Below are positions 19,752 through 28,140 of a stretch of DNA of 64,000 nucleotides, piece after piece. The DNA lies in the NCBI RefSeq assembly GCF_000428925.1, contig NZ_AUAW01000001.1:434001-498000 (forward strand), in the 5' to 3' direction. A model generated the notes under the pieces. The model was not told the DNA's origin. It was given only the letters and a program-made list of their open reading frames with translations, and did no database searches. Source of the stretch: Furfurilactobacillus rossiae DSM 15814 (GTDB lineage Bacteria; Bacillota; Bacilli; Lactobacillales; Lactobacillaceae). The position numbers and the translations under genes were made by a program. The number at the start of each line of letters is the position of its first letter. The first letter of the stretch is position 1.

Positions 19752-22061
19752 CTATCGGGGCGAACCAGCAATCGGTGTGCGTGTCGGCAGTATCGTCTGC
19801 CAATGAGCGTTGCCAAGCCAGTCATAAACATAACTAATCATGCCAGTGTCCGCTGTATTAACGGCTGCAACATGTTTCTGGATCAGTGTCGTTAGCGTGC
19901 TTTGTTTGGGATGTCCATACCGGTTTTCACGACCGGCTGAAATAATCCCAATTTTAGGTGCCACTTGTTTAATAAACGTTGGGTCACTAGAGGTGTCACT
20001 GCCATGATGACCTAGTTTTAACACGTCAGCGGTCAACCTCGGGTAATGTTGCAAAATTTCTCGTTCACCGGCCCGGTCCAAATCACCCATAAATAAAAAT
20101 CGAACCCCATTCCTAATTGTGCCTAGTGACACTGAATCCTCGTTTCCACCTGGTCCTGGATGAAACGGATGGTAAATGGTAAACGGAAAATTTGCAGGTT
20201 GTTGACCAGCAGTCAGCTCGATGACTCTGGTTTGCTTCAGATAAGGGGCAATTTTCGTCTGAAAACCGCGCGACTGGCGCATACCAGCAGGAATCGTCAA
20301 TGTGTGAACTATCATCAATTGCAACAGTCGACCTACATCTCCGATATGATCAGCATCTTGATGACTGCAGTTTACATCGTCAATTTCACTGATACCACGG
20401 CTATGAAGATAATTGACTGTCACAGCTTCAACATTGGTCATCCCCGGGAGAGTGGGCGCCCACGACGGCTTTGAAAATCCCACTTTGCCACCCGTATCAA
20501 TTAACGAAACATGCTGATTAAATGGCGTCCTTAAAAGAATGCTATCACCCTGACCAACATCAATAAACGAAACCTCACCATCCATTGGCCAATGAATCGT
20601 CACGAACGCCATTCCGTAAACTATCGCTAATGCAATGAGCCACCTGCATCGAACTCGTGTCCGTCGCTCATCAATAGCCAACAGTGTCATCAGCAAACAC
20701 ACACAGGTGAACAATGTTGAGAGATGTCCAAACGTGACCATTCCTGGTAATTGGCCAAACCAGTTTGTCAAACTACTAAACACTGTCAAAACTGTGTTAC
20801 TGATACCTGCCACCCAACTTAATACGCCGCCTAAGCAAGCGCCAATAATAACAAGTGGAAAAATGAACCAACCAAACAATGGAATCACCAATAGATTCAC
20901 AGGCGTGCTAAGAACATGAATTTGAAAAACAGTATGTAAAATTAATGGTAAGCTGACTAGATTCATTAACCATGTTTGCCACCATGTCTTTTCGACTGCA
21001 ACATAGATTAACGCAAACGCCAGCAAATAGCTTAGTTGACCGCCCAGCGTTAACAAGACCGCCGGTTGAAGCGTAACACCACCAATTAACGATAACGACC
21101 ACATGTCCAAGCCACTTATTTGAGTCGACTGCTTGCGATTAAGGAGCGGCTGAAGTAAACCAGCCTCGCCAATAAGAATAGCGCGAATTAACGTGCCCGA
21201 ACCACCAGCAATAATTGCGTAAAGTGGCAAGCCAATGGCCAACATTAGTTGTGAGTGCTCACGAGGCACGCCTAATCGTGCAAGAATAAATTGGCAAAGC
21301 GTGACTAGATACACAACATGCATACCGGAGATGCTAAATAGATGCAAAAGTCCCAATTGTTTCAGGCCACTATTCTGGGTGTAAAAATCATTAGCTGTCG
21401 CCCCAATAATCAAGTTGCTTGCGTACTCATTCAAAGTGGTAGGCAATGTTGCAAAATACAGCAATAATTGCTTGCGCCAGTGATGCATTAAATCAATTGG
21501 CCACTGCCATACTGTTTGACTCGGTGCCACAATGAACCACTGAGCCATTTTCATACTGCCATGAATCCCCATGGCACGTAACTGTGAACGGCGATCAAAT
21601 TGCATTTGGTTCCGTGGCCCTTCCAGTAAGTCATTTGTGCCCTTTACCTGCCATTGTGTCGGTTGATCGATGGCTTGCAATTGGGTTGCTTGTTGCCTGC
21701 TCGTTAAATGACCAAACGCCCGGATTCGCTGTCCTGTTTTTGTCACACCGATAATACTTGCCGTATCGCCGGTGACCTGAATTTGATCCGGTTCAACCCG
21801 TAGACTAAGCTGGCGAGTTGCGATTGTTGACCACGTTTTCGTTTGATACTGCATGTTTTGATAGCTAAACCACACACTTGCTAACACTGCAGCGCTCATG
21901 AGCCAAACCATATGTGCTCTGACGCTCCCTAAGTGAAGGCACCGGACCAGTAAATAAATAATGCCAAGTCCAGCCCACCAAAAATGACCGACAATCACCG
22001 CATTAATAAGACCGACAAGTAATCCCAAGAAAATCCATGGTGGCCGGTTAGAAATGGTCAT
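19752..22061 (-). CDS. comEC: DNA internalization competence protein ComEC/Rec2
   Basis: Membrane channel for single-stranded DNA uptake during transformation; 769 residues, full length. An N-terminal OB-like domain between membrane segments is followed by the multi-helix competence domain (LGLLHLFSISGMHVVYLV). The C-terminal metallo-beta-lactamase domain has DVGQGDSILLRTP, SHQDADHIGD and LKLGHHGSDTSSD, so it looks catalytically complete. The start overlaps the comEB stop by 4 bp (ATGA). No frameshift is seen, so DNA uptake may be possible. Confidence 0.95.
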   Translation of the reverse strand: MTISNRPPWIFLGLLVGLINAVIVGHFWWAGLGIIYLLVRCLHLGSVRAHMVWLMSAAVLASVWFSYQNMQYQTKTWSTIATRQLSLRVEPDQIQVTGDTASIIGVTKTGQRIRAFGHLTSRQQATQLQAIDQPTQWQVKGTNDLLEGPRNQMQFDRRSQLRAMGIHGSMKMAQWFIVAPSQTVWQWPIDLMHHWRKQLLLYFATLPTTLNEYASNLIIGATANDFYTQNSGLKQLGLLHLFSISGMHVVYLVTLCQFILARLGVPREHSQLMLAIGLPLYAIIAGGSGTLIRAILIGEAGLLQPLLNRKQSTQISGLDMWSLSLIGGVTLQPAVLLTLGGQLSYLLAFALIYVAVEKTWWQTWLMNLVSLPLILHTVFQIHVLSTPVNLLVIPLFGWFIFPLVIIGACLGGVLSWVAGISNTVLTVFSSLTNWFGQLPGMVTFGHLSTLFTCVCLLMTLLAIDERRTRVRCRWLIALAIVYGMAFVTIHWPMDGEVSFIDVGQGDSILLRTPFNQHVSLIDTGGKVGFSKPSWAPTLPGMTNVEAVTVNYLHSRGISEIDDVNCSHQDADHIGDVGRLLQLMIVHTLTIPAGMRQSRGFQTKIAPYLKQTRVIELTAGQQPANFPFTIYHPFHPGPGGNEDSVSLGTIRNGVRFLFMGDLDRAGEREILQHYPRLTADVLKLGHHGSDTSSDPTFIKQVAPKIGIISAGRENRYGHPKQSTLTTLIQKHVAAVNTADTGMISYVYDWLGNAHWQTILPTRTPIAGSPR

Positions 22062-22567
22062 TGCTGAGAACGTGAATCGCTATCTTGAGCCGTCAAGTAA
22101 TTAGTAATGTGGAATTGTGTCAATGCATCTTCGGGAATGTCGATCTGTTTCACTTCGATATTCTTAAGGGACACCAGATGCATTGCGTATGGATCATTAT
22201 GATAATTGCGCAAATAATTAATTTTCGTAATGCCGGCTTGTAACAACATTTTAGTACATTGCAAACACGAAAAATCAGTTACATAAATTTCAGCTCCATC
22301 GGTAGCAATTCCAAACTTCGCACATTGCAAAACGGCATTCATTTCTGCATGGATTGTTCTTAAACAATGGCCATCCACTAAATAATCACCAACATCAATA
22401 CAGTGATCATCACCGGAGACAGAGCCGTTATAACCACCAGCAATAACGCGCTTGTCGCGGACTAAAACAGCACCAACAGACAACCGCTGACAAGTACTGC
22501 GACTAGCCAACAACACCGCTTGCATCATAAAATATTGATCCCAGGGAACCCGCTTTTGATCTGCCAT
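22058..22567 (-). CDS. comEB: ComE operon protein 2 (deoxycytidylate deaminase family)
   Basis: Zinc-dependent dCMP deaminase-like protein of 169 residues, encoded between comEA and comEC. It has the zinc-binding motif HAEMNAVLQCAKFG (His and catalytic Glu) and SCLQCTKMLLQAG (two Cys). ComEB enters the operon in Firmicutes but is not essential for transformation in Bacillus subtilis. ATG 22567 is chosen because GGTGGAGG precedes it by 7 bases; an upstream in-frame ATG lies before that site. Confidence 0.93.
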   Translation of the reverse strand: MADQKRVPWDQYFMMQAVLLASRSTCQRLSVGAVLVRDKRVIAGGYNGSVSGDDHCIDVGDYLVDGHCLRTIHAEMNAVLQCAKFGIATDGAEIYVTDFSCLQCTKMLLQAGITKINYLRNYHNDPYAMHLVSLKNIEVKQIDIPEDALTQFHITNYLTAQDSDSRSQQ

Positions 22568-22624
22568 TATGTTACCTCCACCATTCATTAAATGTATTTC
22601 ATTAAGCGTATGCCAGTCTGTGTC

Positions 22625-23410
22625 TCACGACAAGCTTAAATGTGGTTTCAACTTTTGAACGGTTTTCTCACCAAATCCAGAAATTTGTTTTAAATCGTCT
22701 AATGACTTGAAGCCATTATGTTCTGTTCTAAAGTCGATAATTTTCTGAGCCTTTTTGTCACCGACTCCTGAAATTTTCGTTAGCTGTTCTTTTGTCGCAC
22801 TGTTCAATCCGATCGGTACATCGGCACCGTCACCCTCGATTGACGCCGTCCCAGCGGTGCCAGTTGCACCATTATCGCCGGCTGTGGTTGTATTTGCACC
22901 ACCAGCTACACCACTTGTATTAGTCGATGGCAACGCCTCGCCATGAGTTGGAACATAAACCACCATTTGGTCATGCAATGTCTGAGCCTGATTAACTTGT
23001 TTACTATCAGCATCAGCCCTCAAACCACCCGCCCGTTCAATGGCGTTAATAACCCGCATATTGGTTTTAAAATGGTATACCCCCGGTTGATTAACAGCGC
23101 CTTTTACCTCAACCATTGATTCAGTTTGCCCAGCAAGCTTTCCTGGATTAACGGTGGTCGCACTAGTTGTTTCTGGCTTAGTTGATCGCGACGCTACCTT
23201 GGTTGTCGCATCGGCTAAACTACCAGAACTATCAGATTGAAATGCTGACTGTGATGTACCATTCATTGAATTGTTTGTGTCGCGGTGTTGATCATTCGGT
23301 TTTAATAACTGAGTGCCAATGACACCCACTGCAATCATGACAGCTAGACCGCCCAACAGCCAACCTCGATATTGTCGCCAAGCATCTTGTAATGCCTCTC
23401 GCCATTCCAT
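22625..23410 (-). CDS. comEA: Competence protein ComEA (DNA receptor)
   Basis: Membrane-anchored double-stranded-DNA receptor of the transformation machinery; 261 residues. One membrane segment at about 16-35, a Ser/Thr-rich linker, a SLBB domain (VEVKGAVNQPGVYHFKTNMR) and a Gly/Thr-rich spacer come first. A C-terminal helix-hairpin-helix pair follows (LNSATKEQLTKISGVGDKKA, LKQISGFGEKTVQKL). AGGAGG is 6 bases before the ATG. First gene of comEA-EB-EC. No obvious ComX/ComK-type box was recognised upstream. Confidence 0.95.
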   Translation of the reverse strand: MEWREALQDAWRQYRGWLLGGLAVMIAVGVIGTQLLKPNDQHRDTNNSMNGTSQSAFQSDSSGSLADATTKVASRSTKPETTSATTVNPGKLAGQTESMVEVKGAVNQPGVYHFKTNMRVINAIERAGGLRADADSKQVNQAQTLHDQMVVYVPTHGEALPSTNTSGVAGGANTTTAGDNGATGTAGTASIEGDGADVPIGLNSATKEQLTKISGVGDKKAQKIIDFRTEHNGFKSLDDLKQISGFGEKTVQKLKPHLSLS

Positions 23411-23487
23411 GAATTATCCTCCTGTTTACTATCTGATATGGTCCATACCCATAACATACGCAAACAAGCGTTATTTGTTCGTCAAAC

Positions 23488-23524
23488 GTAAAAAAAGTCA
23501 TCAGTTTTTTCAACCGATGACTTT
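23488..23524 (-). terminator. Terminator after the ylbL-type protease gene
   Basis: AAAGTCATC pairs with GATGACTTT (23494-23502 with 23516-23524) and is followed by TTTTACG on the minus strand. It separates the upstream ylb operon from comEA. Confidence 0.85.
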
Positions 23525-23537
23525 ATATCCAAATCAT

Positions 23538-24578
23538 TTACTTGTGTGTTTGTAAATATTTGACGGCCTGATCAAATGAGCTCACAGGAACAACTTTCAT
23601 ACCTGGTGCGTATTTTTTTGCCGTTTCTTTTGCCCATTGATAGTTCGTCTTGTGGCCTTCCTCATACTTCAAGACTTCCTTGCTTGGTTTTAGATATGGC
23701 GCAAAGAATATCTTGGCACCTGCCTTGTGAGCAGCCACAACTTTCTTATCAATTCCACCAATTTCACCAACGGAACCATCCGCATTAATGGTGCCAGTTC
23801 CGGCAATCTTTTGACCATGGCGTAAGTTTTGATTAGTCAATTGCTGGTAAATCTGCAAGCTAAACATCAGACCACCTGATGGACCACCAATTTGCCCAGC
23901 ATTAACTTCAACCGGAATTTTGGTGCTGACCTTAACATCGTCCGTCAGTGTAATGCCGATCCCAGAACGTCCATCTGGTAGACGAATTAAACCAGCCTTC
24001 GTTGTCCGCTCTTTACCATTGTGTGTATATGTAATGGCAACTTTATCCGATAGTTTACGTTTGGCCAACGCCTTTTGATAACCAACAGAAGAATCATAAT
24101 GCACACCATCAATCTTTGTAACGGTATCGCCGACCTGAATTTTGTGATAAAAGTGAGACGTTTTTGAGACATCCAAAACGTAGATCCCCAGGTATTGCCG
24201 CGTATACTGTTCATCGGCAGCTTTGTACGCCGTCGCAATGGCCTGATTAATGGCACTTTGCATGTAGAATCCCTGAACCTTGTTATAAGTCGACTGATTT
24301 TCGCCGCCAGTTACTTCTTGCTCATTATAAATTGTCGCGTGTGGATCAACGTGTGCCCACAACCAAGAAATCGGTGTCGCTTGTTGCTGGTAAACAGAGG
24401 TAATCATAAAATCACCCTTGCGCTTGTCTGGCCGCGTTGGCATCGTGACGAAATCGCGTAAGTTATCTGCCGTTCCGGGCGTTTCGATATACTGATTGAG
24501 CGGCAAAAACCGCATCACCAGAAGCCCAACGATGACGATTGCACCACCAAGCCACCAGCCCCAACGTCTCTTCTTCAT
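23538..24578 (-). CDS. PDZ-Lon membrane serine protease (YlbL/SepM family)
   Basis: Membrane-anchored protease facing the outside; 346 residues. One N-terminal membrane segment (about 8-26) is followed by a PDZ domain (about 120-200; VGDTVTKIDGVHYDS) and a Lon-type protease domain. Its catalytic Ser lies in GGPSGGLMFSL and its Lys in DKKVVAAHKAGAK. In streptococci SepM matures the competence-stimulating peptide; in Bacillus YlbL affects the DNA-damage response. The gene lies between coaD and comEA, so a link to peptide signalling is attractive but unproven. Confidence 0.93.
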   Translation of the reverse strand: MKKRRWGWWLGGAIVIVGLLVMRFLPLNQYIETPGTADNLRDFVTMPTRPDKRKGDFMITSVYQQQATPISWLWAHVDPHATIYNEQEVTGGENQSTYNKVQGFYMQSAINQAIATAYKAADEQYTRQYLGIYVLDVSKTSHFYHKIQVGDTVTKIDGVHYDSSVGYQKALAKRKLSDKVAITYTHNGKERTTKAGLIRLPDGRSGIGITLTDDVKVSTKIPVEVNAGQIGGPSGGLMFSLQIYQQLTNQNLRHGQKIAGTGTINADGSVGEIGGIDKKVVAAHKAGAKIFFAPYLKPSKEVLKYEEGHKTNYQWAKETAKKYAPGMKVVPVSSFDQAVKYLQTHK

Positions 24579-24598
24579 TCAATTACCCCATCCAATTA

Positions 24599-25102
24599 TT
24601 AATTCTTCTCTTGTCGTTCTTGTTGCCGCTTCTCCTGCAAATGGGTCCACACAACAGTTGGCACAAATGCCGAGACATCTCCGTCAAAATGAACGATCTC
24701 TTTCAGAATACTGGAAGAAATTTGCGCATTTTCAGGTTTCGCCAACAAAAAGACAGACTCAACATCCTCTGCTAAGGTGCGATTCATATTGGCAATATCC
24801 CGTTCATAATTAAAATCCTGATCATTACGTAACCCACGAATTAAAAAGGTCGCGTGGTGCTCATGCATAAACGTAACTGTTAATCCGCTGATTGTTTCAA
24901 CACTAACATTTGGCAATCCTGCCGTGACAGCTTGAATCATACTAATTTTTTCTTCAACACTAAACAGTGGTCGCTTGCCCGTATTCGTGCCAACGGCAAC
25001 AATAAGTTGATCAAACATGCGACTGGCACGCTCAATGATATCCAAATGACCGTTCGTCAGTGGATCAAAACTACCTGGGAAAACCGCAACTCGTTTACTC
25101 AT
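24599..25102 (-). CDS. coaD: Pantetheine-phosphate adenylyltransferase
   Basis: Penultimate step of coenzyme A synthesis: 4'-phosphopantetheine plus ATP gives dephospho-CoA and PPi. The 167-residue protein has the nucleotidyl-transferase motif PGSFDPLTNGHLDII at the N-terminus and the family pattern FLIRGLRNDQDFNYE, with SSSILKEI near the end. The start overlaps the rsmD stop by 8 bp, the standard rsmD-coaD coupling. Confidence 0.97.
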   Translation of the reverse strand: MSKRVAVFPGSFDPLTNGHLDIIERASRMFDQLIVAVGTNTGKRPLFSVEEKISMIQAVTAGLPNVSVETISGLTVTFMHEHHATFLIRGLRNDQDFNYERDIANMNRTLAEDVESVFLLAKPENAQISSSILKEIVHFDGDVSAFVPTVVWTHLQEKRQQERQEKN

Positions 25103-25676
25103 CTTCGCCGGTCTCCTTCTTTAATGCTTGATACCGATATACCATCACATCTGTAATGCCATAGTCCCGATGATGAGTTTGCGTAAATGCGCCAAAATTT
25201 TCTGGTAATTGAGCTTCCTGATTTGTTTCGGCGATCACCTGCGCACCATCATTGAGTAGGCCGTTTGCTACCATGAAATTGAGATTATCGATAATTTTCT
25301 GTTTTGCATATGGTGGATCTAACAAAATTAGGTCAAATCGCTGTTCTTCAGCAACCAAGCGTTTGAGCACATTGTTAGCCTCACCCTTGATAACCGTAAA
25401 CTGATCTGCTGATTTTGTGACCGCAATATTTGCCTTAATGGTCTTAATTGCCTGGTACTGATGGTCAACCAATACGGCCTCAGTCATACCGCGTGATACA
25501 GCTTCAATAGCCAATCCGCCCGATCCGGCAAATAAATCCAATACGCGACCACCGTCAAAATAAGGTCCAATCATACTAAACATGGCTTCTTTGACCTTGT
25601 CCGTAGTGGGGCGCGTTAACGACCCTGGAACTGCTGATAACGGTCGTCCACCAAACTCGCCTGCAACCACTCGCAT
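25095..25676 (-). CDS. rsmD: 16S rRNA (guanine(966)-N(2))-methyltransferase RsmD
   Basis: SAM-dependent methyltransferase acting on 16S rRNA; 193 residues. It begins MRVVAGEFGGRPL and shows the SAM-binding LDLFAGSGGLAIEA and catalytic motif LLDPPYA. The ATG overlaps the stop of the ylbG-type gene by one base, and its own end overlaps coaD, so ylbG-rsmD-coaD is one coupled operon. Confidence 0.96.
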   Translation of the reverse strand: MRVVAGEFGGRPLSAVPGSLTRPTTDKVKEAMFSMIGPYFDGGRVLDLFAGSGGLAIEAVSRGMTEAVLVDHQYQAIKTIKANIAVTKSADQFTVIKGEANNVLKRLVAEEQRFDLILLDPPYAKQKIIDNLNFMVANGLLNDGAQVIAETNQEAQLPENFGAFTQTHHRDYGITDVMVYRYQALKKETGEDE

Positions 25677-26590
25677 TAATGTGCCTCCGTCGATTTTGTT
25701 GCTGCTGATCCTGAACGATCAGCAGTCGTCTGGTCAGTGTCAGGGATGGCATCAGCCGCACCGTCATTCTCCGTATGGGTCACAAAATTAGCGTTAACCC
25801 CTTCGCCAACAAACGGATCAATTTCAGGCCGTTCACTGACCATTACACGCCGAACAAACGATAACTTGTTGATTGCTTGCTGATTTCGGCTAATGTCATC
25901 CTGATCCATGTAAATGACAACGTAGTGTAGCTTCTTTGAGATGTATTCAATATCACCGAATCGCCTAAGTTGCCGAACCTGACGCAAATTGCGCACAAAC
26001 ACATGCAACGCCTGACGAGCTTGGGGCACCAATTTTTCAGGGTCGTGATTAACAAAGGCATCAGCCAGATTAGCGCGAACGACGACCTCCTCAGATTTAG
26101 CAGGAACGTTTTGCCCGTCAGTCCTTTTTTCAGACACCGTTGTTGAATTTTTCTCATGTTGAATTTCACTTTTTGAATGATTCATCGATGAGTGCGTCGT
26201 TGTTCTGTTTCTATGGGACCGAGAAACCGTCCTTTTTTGTTCTGATTCGCGTTTTACACCATGTGAATTCGTCTTAACGGAATGTGATGCAGTAACCGTC
26301 TTTTCGGCAGTATGTACATTATCCTGTCTCGAAGGTTTGTTGGGTTTACGTTGTGAACGACGACGGCGAAGCTGACCTGCCGATCGATTTTGACGGCCGT
26401 CATCACTTGCTGTTTTAACAGTTTTATCCTGTTTCTCTTCTTCATTAGCACGGTCATTAGGTTTATTGTTTCTTTGTTGATTTGATTTGGACCGACGACG
26501 TGGATGGTGATTATTGCGACGCGGTGCTTGTTTGTTTTTACCAGTTGAACCCTTTGAGCCGTTATTTTGATCTGCTTTTTCCTCGCTCAT
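25676..26590 (-). CDS. ylbG: YlbG-family (DUF2129) protein with a long basic N-terminal extension
   Basis: The DUF2129 core lies at residues about 190-265 (ALHVFVRNLRQVRQLRRFG, YISKKLHYVVIYMDQDD, FVRRVMVSERPEIDPFVG). It sits in the normal place upstream of rsmD. The family is usually about 90-130 residues. Here about 185 residues precede the core, rich in Arg, Lys, Asn, Gln, Ser and Thr with almost no hydrophobic residues, and a 40-residue acidic/polar tail follows. The extension looks disordered and could bind nucleic acid or ribosomes. A clear GGAGG precedes the ATG at 26590 and the frame has no break. The core function is unknown. Confidence 0.88.
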   Translation of the reverse strand: MSEEKADQNNGSKGSTGKNKQAPRRNNHHPRRRSKSNQQRNNKPNDRANEEEKQDKTVKTASDDGRQNRSAGQLRRRRSQRKPNKPSRQDNVHTAEKTVTASHSVKTNSHGVKRESEQKRTVSRSHRNRTTTHSSMNHSKSEIQHEKNSTTVSEKRTDGQNVPAKSEEVVVRANLADAFVNHDPEKLVPQARQALHVFVRNLRQVRQLRRFGDIEYISKKLHYVVIYMDQDDISRNQQAINKLSFVRRVMVSERPEIDPFVGEGVNANFVTHTENDGAADAIPDTDQTTADRSGSAATKSTEAH

Positions 26591-26659
26591 AATACAACCT
26601 CCTTACTTTTTTATTTCGATATTTTTGTCATATGAATTAGTTTATACATAAAATTCAGC

Positions 26660-27835
26660 TCATTTAACAGTTGCCCTTTCAGCACGTTCAGCCAGTTGTG
26701 CGCGCTTTTCACGGGCAGAAATATTTAAGAGAATGCCCATTGACATAGACAGCACTAACATAGATGAACCACCATAACTAATAAACGGCAAAGTCACCCC
26801 AGTGATAGGCAATGCACCAACGACACCGCCGACATTAAACAATGACTGCACGGTGATGAGCGCTGCAATGCCATAACAAACTAACGATTCATACATTGTA
26901 GATGCCCGTTTGCCGATCTGGATGGCCCGCCCAGCAATTGTTCCTAACAAGGCCAGAATCCCTAGCACTGCAATAACACCCAACTCTTCACTCGTTACTG
27001 CCAAAATAAAATCAGTGTTAGGTTCTGGCAGATAGCCCATTTTCTGAATACTATTGCCCAAACCGCGACCAAACAAGCCGCCATTACTAATCGCATAGTA
27101 TGAATTAACAAGCTGTCGACCAACAGTTTTAATCGTCCCAAATGGATCGATAAAGGCCACAAACCGCTGCAATTGATAATGCTTAGTCCACATTGGCGAG
27201 TTTAAGTTTGTGTGTGACAAAAAGCCTAGCATTGCCAAATAGCCAATGAACAAAACACCAACAATTTCGGTAGGCACATTGTGTTTGTTACCACTACTCA
27301 ACATCATGATCAAAATAATAAACCAATCAATCGCTGCACCACCAGTGTCTGGCTGCATCAGGGCTAAACCAATCATGATGGCAAACAAAATTAACGGTGC
27401 ACGCATCGTATGCCAATAACGTTCTTCTAAACTAACCTGATGTGAATCCATATAGTGGGCCAAGAAAAGCACAATATAAAGTTTTAAAAACTCTTCAGGT
27501 TGAATGTTTACTGGGCCCAAATTAATCCAGCCCTTGGCCCCGTTGATCCTCGCACCGATAACCAACACGATCAGCACCAGACCGAACATGACATATGTCG
27601 CAATTTCGACGTAGGATCGCTGTCTTAACACTGATAGGCGTAGCCAATAAAAAAATGCGGCTAAGAAAAGCCCGATAATTACGTACACGGTCTGTTTAAT
27701 CAAGTATCCGTTTGGGGTACTACCGTTACTGAGAGCCACATTCGCACTAGCTGAGTACACCATCACGATACCAACCAGGCTGAGAACGATGTACGGAATT
27801 AAAATATAATAATCAAGAATCTTAAACTTTTTCAC
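26660..27835 (-). CDS. ftsW: Cell division peptidoglycan polymerase FtsW (SEDS family)
   Basis: Septal glycosyltransferase with about ten membrane segments; 391 residues. SEDS motifs: GLALMQPDTGGAA, NSYYAISNGGLFGRGLGNS and PFISYGGSSM. The start is a GTG at 27835, 8 bases after GAGG; the ATG two bases upstream is out of frame. RodA is the close alternative, but the VYSASANVALSNG opening and the position upstream of the ylbG operon favour FtsW. Confidence 0.92.
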   Translation of the reverse strand: MKKFKILDYYILIPYIVLSLVGIVMVYSASANVALSNGSTPNGYLIKQTVYVIIGLFLAAFFYWLRLSVLRQRSYVEIATYVMFGLVLIVLVIGARINGAKGWINLGPVNIQPEEFLKLYIVLFLAHYMDSHQVSLEERYWHTMRAPLILFAIMIGLALMQPDTGGAAIDWFIILIMMLSSGNKHNVPTEIVGVLFIGYLAMLGFLSHTNLNSPMWTKHYQLQRFVAFIDPFGTIKTVGRQLVNSYYAISNGGLFGRGLGNSIQKMGYLPEPNTDFILAVTSEELGVIAVLGILALLGTIAGRAIQIGKRASTMYESLVCYGIAALITVQSLFNVGGVVGALPITGVTLPFISYGGSSMLVLSMSMGILLNISAREKRAQLAERAERATVK

Positions 27836-28095
27836 ATCGTTTTCCTCACAAAAAAATTCTTTTCATATTATAGCATACGCTCACGACTGCTTTACCGACA
27901 AGCCAATCATCTACGGTTTTTATTTAACATTTAACTGTGTGATGAGTATTTAGTAAGATGCTAATTGGAAACACCTCCATTGAAACCAGGATTCACCCGC
28001 GCAGAACCTCATTTTTTATATAGGATTACTAATCACAATTAGCGTTTCACAAGTCAGCCTATAATGCTAAGTTTTGTCAGTAGCTGTACCGCGAG
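27836..28095. other. Intergenic region between typA and ftsW
   Basis: AT-rich 260-bp gap that must hold the ftsW promoter. I could not fix a promoter or a small gene in it. Confidence 0.4.
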
Positions 28096-28129
28096 ATAAA
28101 AAAAAGCCCTGTCACATGGACAGGGCTTT
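28096..28129 (-). terminator. Terminator of typA
   Basis: AAAGCCCTGTCC pairs with GACAGGGCTTT, followed by a run of Ts on the minus strand, 12 bp after the typA stop codon. Confidence 0.92.
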
Positions 28130-28140
28130 GAAAAACGAAT

